DNA of 22,716 nucleotides from Jimgerdemannia flammicorona (taxonomy: Eukaryota > Mucoromycota > Endogonomycetes > Endogonales > Endogonaceae). Below, piece after piece: positions 16,944 through 22,716 of this stretch. The notes under the pieces are model-generated. The model was given only the letters and a program-made list of their open reading frames with translations, searched no databases and was not told the origin of the DNA. The translations under genes were made by a program, and so were the position numbers. The stretch covers positions 1 through 22,716 of the forward strand of contig RBNI01001380.1 in NCBI GenBank assembly GCA_003990745.1. Reading direction: 5' to 3'. Every line of letters starts with the position of its first letter. Within the stretch, counting starts at the first letter, position 1.

Positions 16944-18967
16944 ATAGCGACTGACAGGCAATCTGAGGTACATACTGGGCAGGGTGGCCCAAGTGCTTTC
17001 GACTGGCAACAGGTGGGAAGGGGTCCAGGCCTGGGGGGGGATATGAGGGGGCTGCTGGCAGGTGGACATGGAAGGGGTGGAGGAGGTGGCAGAGGTTCAG
17101 GATCTGGAAGGGTGAGCTTCACGGAGACAGTGAAGGGGAGACAGCAGGCATCAGGGCTAGAGAGCTGGCTGAGGAAGGGCAAGGAGAATGAGAAGGAGAC
17201 AGTGCAGGGGAGAGCAGCCCTTGGAAGGGGGGGCAGTGGAGCTGGGGGAGTAGCGGCTGGGGGGAGTGTGACTGCTGATGGTGACAGGACTATCAATCTG
17301 GAAAAAAATCTAGATGTGACGGCTGATGGTGAGGCTGAGTGGCTGAGGCTTAGAAGACAAGGGGACTTGGCAGATGGTGTAATGGGTCTGGCAGTGGCCC
17401 TGTTGCTCAAAAAATCGATTTCGGCATTCGCGGTCACACTGTGCTTCCAGGGCCTAGCAGTGATGGCAAAAATGGTACTGGGACTCATTGCTAAGCAGGT
17501 GGCCAAAGCTGCATTGGTGAAATTTTTGAAGGGACTGGAGGGAGTGGAGGTGGGTTTTGAGGAGGCAGCGCCATTAGAGGAGGTCCTGAAGATTGGATTG
17601 GTGGTGGGGAGATGTGTGTTCTGATGGCATGTTGTCTGAAGTGGGATCCCAGGGTGGTCCAACTGCTGGTGAAAGGAGTGCCAATGGTGATGGCAATGGA
17701 GACAAGAAAGAGGGTTGAGGATTTCATGGCAGAATATAGAGAGGTGGTGGATATCAGATTCTGGGTCTGGGAAGGGACCTTGCTCAGGACTGGTGATATG
17801 GATGTGAGGATTCAGCTGGCTGGGAAGGAAGCTACTGGGAAGGCGAGGGACTGGCCTTCAGCAATGGTCTGGAGAGTGATTTTGTGTAAGGTAACGAGGG
17901 TGAAGGGAAGTGAGGAGGAGGAGGAGGATTTATTGGAAGCACTGGAAGAGTTGGACGGTGCTGTAGAGAGGTGGGTGAAGGCTTGGGCAGCTTTCGTGGA
18001 GTCGACGCACTTAGAGGTGGTGGATGGAAAGTGGATTCAAGTGACCAAGGAGCAGTGGGAAAGGGCTCAGGGGCATAAGAGACAGAAAGAGCTGCTGGCC
18101 AAGCTGGATAACAGACCACGGGAAAATGCAAGCAAGGTGAAGAGCACCAAGAGCGCTGAAGCGAGTGTCTGGGCTGGCGAGGGGGAGGGGAAGGACAAGA
18201 AGGAGGCAGGGAAGGACAAGGAGAAGGCTAGTAAGGATCTATTTGCTAATAGCATGCTCAAGGTTTGGGAGGAGGACTGGGAGGGCTCCCCTACCCCTAC
18301 CCCACTTATCAGGCGTGGCCTGGCTTCCCGAAACAGGGCGGAAGAAGATGTGCCAATGCGAGGGGCCCAGAGGGTACAATTCGGAGTTCCAGAGGTGGTG
18401 TATGGAGAACTGGGGGTGGCGGCTGGTGAGGAGGAACTGGTGGATGTCCCGGAGGTATGGGATGAGTCTGCGAGTGCTGGAGCTGACACCACAATGTTGG
18501 AGGGAGGGAGGCCGGTGACTCTGGGGGGGAAGGAGGTGGGGAACTTACTTTGGATGTGTCGGATGATGAATAACTTGGCGGCGGAAGAGTTGGGGGAGGT
18601 GGACTTGCGAGTGATGAGTGATGAGCATTGGGCAGGGATACTGTAGGGAGATGGAGTAATGAAGGCATTGAAGGTGGAAATTCTGGCAGTATACCTAGAG
18701 GAGGAGGGGTATGAGGTGGATAAGGAGAGGGAGGCAGAGATAGCAGTTGTCGCTGAAGAAAGAGTGGAATACTATTGGAACAAGCATCATGGACTGTAGC
18801 TCTGGCAGGAGGCATGCATAGAATACTGAGAGGAGTTCGAGGAGAAGGCAGATGGAGAGATGAAGGAACTGCTGGCTGGATTGGAAGCTCAGAGGGCAGA
18901 AGAGGAGGAGGTGGCTGCGGAACACAATCTGGACATGGCGCAGGAGGAGATGAACATGGAGCAGTAG
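16944..18967 (+). pseudogene. LINE B ORF1, broken
   Basis: The ancestral start is ATA at 16944-16946, aligned to the ATG of copies A and C (a G-to-A loss). The frame carries GQGGPSAFDWQQ, a Gly/Arg-rich segment, NLEKNLDV and FAVTLCFQGL. A one-base deletion near 17595-17610, seen against LINE C, shifts to the frame that reads LKWDPRVVQLL, FWVWEGTLLRTGD and a long charged C-terminal part. Stops at 18644-18646, two more, and the TAG at 18965-18967 interrupt the C-terminal part; the last probably replaced a Gln just before the true end. The proposed role is RNA binding, as for ORF1 of LINE A. The frame open upstream of 16944 belongs to the leader and element E, not the protein. Confidence 0.85.
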
Positions 18968-18997
18968 AGATCGATTGACAACATACCATATTTCATT

Positions 18998-21900
18998 ATG
19001 AACAGTACAACCAACATTTTTTCTCTAAATGTGAATGGGTTATGGGGTGCTGCTCGACGTAGGAACATTTTTACTTGGATGAAGGGATTGGAGGCCGATC
19101 TCTTCCTCTTGTAGGATATTAGGTGTGAGGATGATTCTGATAAGATAGAGTGGACGAAGGAATGGGGAGGTGTGGCAATCTGGAAGGGCAAGGTTGGGAT
19201 TTTGGTTTGGAAAGGCAGAGGGGAGATACAGGATGTGAGGAGCTGGGGGGAGAGACTGGTCTGGGGTGAGTGGATTCGGGCGGCTGGGAGCCAGTTATGG
19301 TTGGCTCCTGCTACTGTCCTGCAGTACGGAGTGAGTGGATAGATTGGGTGAAAGGTCTGCAGGAGAGTGGGAGCCTTGTAGAGGCTGGGGTGGATATGCT
19401 TGGAGGAGATTTCAACATGGTATGAGATACACTATTGGATAGAACAGATGGAGGATGAGGTGCTGAGAGCAGGAGCAGAGGACTGATGGCATGGGAGGAG
19501 GTTGAAAGGCTAAGTGCGCTGATAGACACTGGTCGGGAGTACTGGGGGAATAAGAGGGTATATACACATTGGGCAGGGGGTCTGGGGACAAGGATTGACT
19601 GGATTTTGACTACCAGCTACTGGGGCCTCGATGTTTGGAAGTCACTGGAGGTAGAATGGTGTCCATGGTCGGATCACTGGGGGCTTTTGGGACAGGGGTG
19701 CTTTGGGAGAAGTGGGGATAGGCCTGGACATTGGCACCTCAATTCCTCTTTTTAGATGACAAGACCCAGTGGGATGAGTGGACTAAGGACATTCAGCTGA
19801 GGGTGGAGAATTGGCAGCAGGAGGGTGCCTCAGTTGGGGTTCAGTGGTTGAGGATGAAGGAGATGGCCAAGATTTACTGGAGTGAGGCTGGCAAGGAGGC
19901 AGGGAAGCAGAGGAGGCGTCGAGTATGCTGGGCTTCTACTAGATTGACTAAGCTCCTGGAGGAGTGGGCGAGGGTGAAGATGTTGGAGGGAGAAGAGGAT
20001 TGGAGGTTGATGAGGGTGAAAATGGAGGTTGGGGAACTATAACAGGTGCTGTGGGAAGAGGAAGAGGCAAGGGTACAGAGCTTAGCAGCATGGCTCCGTT
20101 GGCAGGATTTGGAGGAAGGGGAGAGGCCTTCCAAGTTTCTTACAAGGGCTCTTAGGGCAAGGCAGGTACAACAATAGTGGGAAGAGGTGTTGGACTCAGA
20201 TGGTATACTGGTGCATGGGGTACAAGACATTCTTGGATCACTGAAGGAGAGATGGAGTGGATTGTAGAGTGAGGGAGAGGGTGGGGCAGATGTCGCATCT
20301 ATTGACAGAACATTGGAGGATTGGCACCCACCACAAGTAGAGGGGCTAGGTGACCTGGTGATGCCTGTACAGAAAAATGAGATCTACCAGGTTCTTGCCA
20401 CAACAATGCCAGGTATGGCTCCTGGAGAGGATGGTCTGCCCTGGGACTTTTGGAAGCAAATGGTTGGAGTCCCAGGGGTGATGGGAGAGATGACAGCAAT
20501 GTGCGACTTCGTTCTACAGACTGGGAGGTGAGTGGGGGAGCAGGACCTTGAACTGGTAATGCTGCTCTATAAAAACAAAGGAAGGTGGGAGGATTGGAAG
20601 AACTGGCAGCCGATAATGTTGCTAGATATGGACAGAAAGTTGGTGACTAAGGTGGTGGTGGCCAGACTACAGAAGGTGGCCCAGCAAGTCGTGGATATTG
20701 AGCAGAGGGGATTTGTGGGTGGTTGGCTCATCAGGGATGGCACTGCCTGGGTACATAGAGTTATTGAAGGGGCAAGGGCCTGTGGACTGGGTGGGCATCT
20801 AGTCTTCTTGGATCAGGAGAAGGCCTACGACTGGGTGTGAAGAGTCTGGCTGGCGAAAGTTTTGGATAGGATAGGGGTTCCATTTCAATTCTGGTCAGCA
20901 ATGATCAGCCTACTGGAAGGGAGTAGGGCTGCGCTCATGTGTAATAGTCATAGAGGGGTGGCATTCCCCTTGGATAGGGGGGTGCCCCAGGGGGACCCAC
21001 TGTCCTCCATTTTGTATGCTCTTTCCCTGGAACCCCTTATGGATAGAATTAGGCGGAGGATAGGAGGACTCTCTGTCTTTGGTATAGGATGGAAAGTTGG
21101 GGCTTTTGCAGATGACATGGTGATTGGTTTGGGTTCGATTGCTGATATTGAAGAGCTCAAGAAGACTGTAGAGTAGTATGAGGAGAACTCTGGAGCAAAG
21201 CTGAATTGGAATAAGTGTGAAACAATGGTGCTCGGCAATGGCCTGGTGGGAGGAGAGGTCATAGGAACAATCGTCCCCACTGGTGAAGCAGTACGGTACT
21301 TGGGTATCTATTTGTCAGTCTATGGGTCAGTTCTGCCCAGGCTTTGGTGAGAGCAGAGGATTGGAATCTGGGAGGAGGCCCTGCAGAGTTGGGGGGGAAG
21401 GTAATTTTCTCTGACAGGAAGGGTCTCAATTCTGAATGTCTACTGGCTGCCAAAGTTGTGGTACCTGGCATATCATCTGGACTTCCCAGCCTGGGTGGTG
21501 AAGAGATTGGTGAAGATGGCAAAGGAGTGGATCTGGGCTAGAGGGTGGAGTCAGATTGGTTGGGAGATCTTGTCCCTACCAGTAGTGAGAGGTGGTCTGG
21601 GGCTAGTTGACTTTCCAAAATAGTTATACTGCTTGTGGGCATGGTGGCTGAAGAGGGCCATGGAATTGAGAGGAGGTGGTTGGGTTCCTCTGCTACAGAA
21701 GATCTGGGAGAGGCAGTCATTGCCAAGAGGCTCAACTGGCGATCTCCTCTTATTAGTTGGGCTTCAGAACACTAAACAACTATGATATAAAGGATTTTGG
21801 TGGGGGATAGCAGAGGGGGTGCACCATATTGGAATTCGTTGGTAGGGGAATGAAGGAGAGGAGGATTGGGATCTGCCGATGTGGAGATGGGATCGCATAC

Positions 21901-22652
21901 TGCTGGGTGGTGCTCCTTTAATTGAGTTTGACATTGGTGATGGAATGGAATGTCAAAGGGGACCAGGCCAGGATCTGTAGCCTGGCAGTTGGCAAGGAGT
22001 TGGAATTGGTGAAGAGTGGGACTGGCATGGTGTCTGGACCTGGAGTGCTGCAGTGCAAAAGTGGATGCTGCCAAAGTACTGGGTGGTCTGGTGGCACATG
22101 CTGCGGAGGAATGTTATGCTCAACTTTCACTCAGGGCACCTTATAGTAGGGGGTTGCTTCAAATGTGAGGAGTGCCACAATGTAGGGCAGGAGGGGGGTT
22201 GTGTACAGATACCTGAACATTGGCTTGGAGAGTGCGAGGTGTTGGGGGACTTTTGGCAGGCAATTGGGGAATGCTTGGGGGTACGACATAGGAGAGATGA
22301 AGTATGGGGGAGGTGGGAGGACTTGAGGGATAGATTGGTAGGAGGGATAGGGAAGGAGTGGATTACTTTGGGCTGGGCATTAGCTATTTGGGTAGGGCTG
22401 GCCAGTCACTGGCTATTTGTTTTTGAGGACGGGAGTAGATAGGGCTTGGGGGACTGGTTGTGGTGGTGGCGTGGGCTTATGGAAGATACCTTAACAGGCT
22501 GGTGGCTTGGTTGGGGGCTGCAGGGTGGTCGGAGATGCCGCTTAGTGGAGAAAATTTGTGGACAGAGTGGGGGAAGAGTGGGCATAGTTGATGAAAGGGT
22601 GATCTTTATCCATAAGGAGGTGGGGAGGAGCCCCCCTATGGGGATTGGGTAG
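18998..22652 (+). pseudogene. LINE B ORF2 (endonuclease-RT), broken
   Basis: The ATG at 18998 opens MNSTTNIFSLNVNG, nearly identical to LINE A. Endonuclease motifs follow: LL*D (TAG for Gln), GGDFN, SRIDW-equivalent TRIDW and SDH. Frame changes near 19285-19300 and 19750 (a TTTTT run) are followed by one frame to the end. The RT shows PGEDGLPWDFW, FLDQEKAYDWV (20802-20840), GVPQGDPLSSILYALS and an intact FADD (21105-21116). The C-terminal CCHC motif is at 22164-22235. Stops such as those at 20529, 20838 and 21174 mostly fit C-to-T change at Arg or Gln codons or G-to-A at Trp. The protein ends at a TAG at 22650-22652. It is not functional. Confidence 0.88.
22164..22235 (+). other. LINE B C-terminal CCHC zinc motif
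   Basis: CEEC, 14 residues, then HWLGEC: the same C-x2-C-x14-H-x4-C as LINE A, with all four ligands intact. It sits about 140 residues before the ORF2 end. Confidence 0.75.
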
Positions 22653-22716
22653 TGAGTGGTGATGATGTATACTTATTCATAGACTGGTAATAAAGGCAGA
22701 GTCCAAGTGACTATAA
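22653..22716 (+). terminator. LINE B 3' UTR with polyadenylation signal
   Basis: The sequence from the ORF2 stop to the window edge is only 64 nt. AATAAA lies at 22689-22694. The window ends in GTGACTATAA, so a terminal repeat or poly(A) tail, if any, is just outside. Confidence 0.55.

Larger units (their letters stand above)
16865..22716 (+). mobile_element. LINE B: nearly complete non-LTR retrotransposon
   Basis: The element has a 79-nt leader, ORF1, ORF2 and a short 3' UTR with AATAAA 22 nt before the window end. Its 5' end is set by comparison with LINE C, which starts with the same CTCTTTCCAGTACC at a different site. It lies in the post-protease part of element E. It is closely related to C and more distant from A. 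Both ORFs are broken by stops and a few one- or two-base indels. The exact 3' end and target duplication cannot be confirmed. Confidence 0.88.

Noticed and set aside
18309..18989. 226-codon minus-strand ORF, very Pro-rich
   Set aside because: Antisense shadow of LINE B ORF1; similar shadows occur at 16886-17662 and in LINE A.

Overview
The window reads as a transposon graveyard from a eukaryote, most likely a filamentous fungus with a large, repeat-rich genome. The evidence is stacked non-LTR (LINE) and LTR retrotransposons, AT-rich blocks with no CpG, and protein relics ruined almost only by C-to-T/G-to-A changes (RIP-like or methyl-cytosine decay). Rust fungi with giant genomes are one possibility, but the sequence does not fix the species. 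I found no host gene, tRNA, rRNA or CRISPR array.

Left block (1-6627, minus strand, GC-rich). LINE A runs from 5636 off the left edge. It has an uninterrupted ORF1 (3646-5565) and an ORF2 (endonuclease, reverse transcriptase, C-terminal zinc motif) kept in one frame but cut by premature stops. LINE A abuts the 5' part of a second LINE, copy C (5637-6627), in the same orientation, as if A had inserted into C.

Middle block (6628-16864, AT-rich). The part up to 11480 is a minus-strand LTR-retroelement relic (D) with an aspartic protease followed by a dUTPase domain. An LTR-like insertion (7134-8797) splits the dUTPase between its fourth and fifth motifs; removing it with one copy of a 4-bp target duplication restores the frame. 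The part from 11481 on is a plus-strand Ty3/Gypsy-type relic (E): LTR, a proline-tRNA-like primer binding site, Gag with a CCHC knuckle, and protease, all in one frame for about 3 kb.

Right block (16865-22716, plus strand, GC-rich). LINE B, a close relative of C, interrupts element E after its protease. It is nearly complete and ends with an AATAAA signal close to the window end, but has frameshifts and many stops.

Inferred order of events: D is oldest; E may have inserted into D at 11481; the LTR-like piece inserted into D; LINE C landed in D and LINE B in E; LINE A landed in C. CpG retention agrees: none in D or E, some in the LTR insertion, few in LINE C and B, most in LINE A. The most notable items are the retroelement dUTPase placed downstream of the protease, its clean interruption, and a LINE family with an unusual endonuclease residue and zinc-motif spacing.
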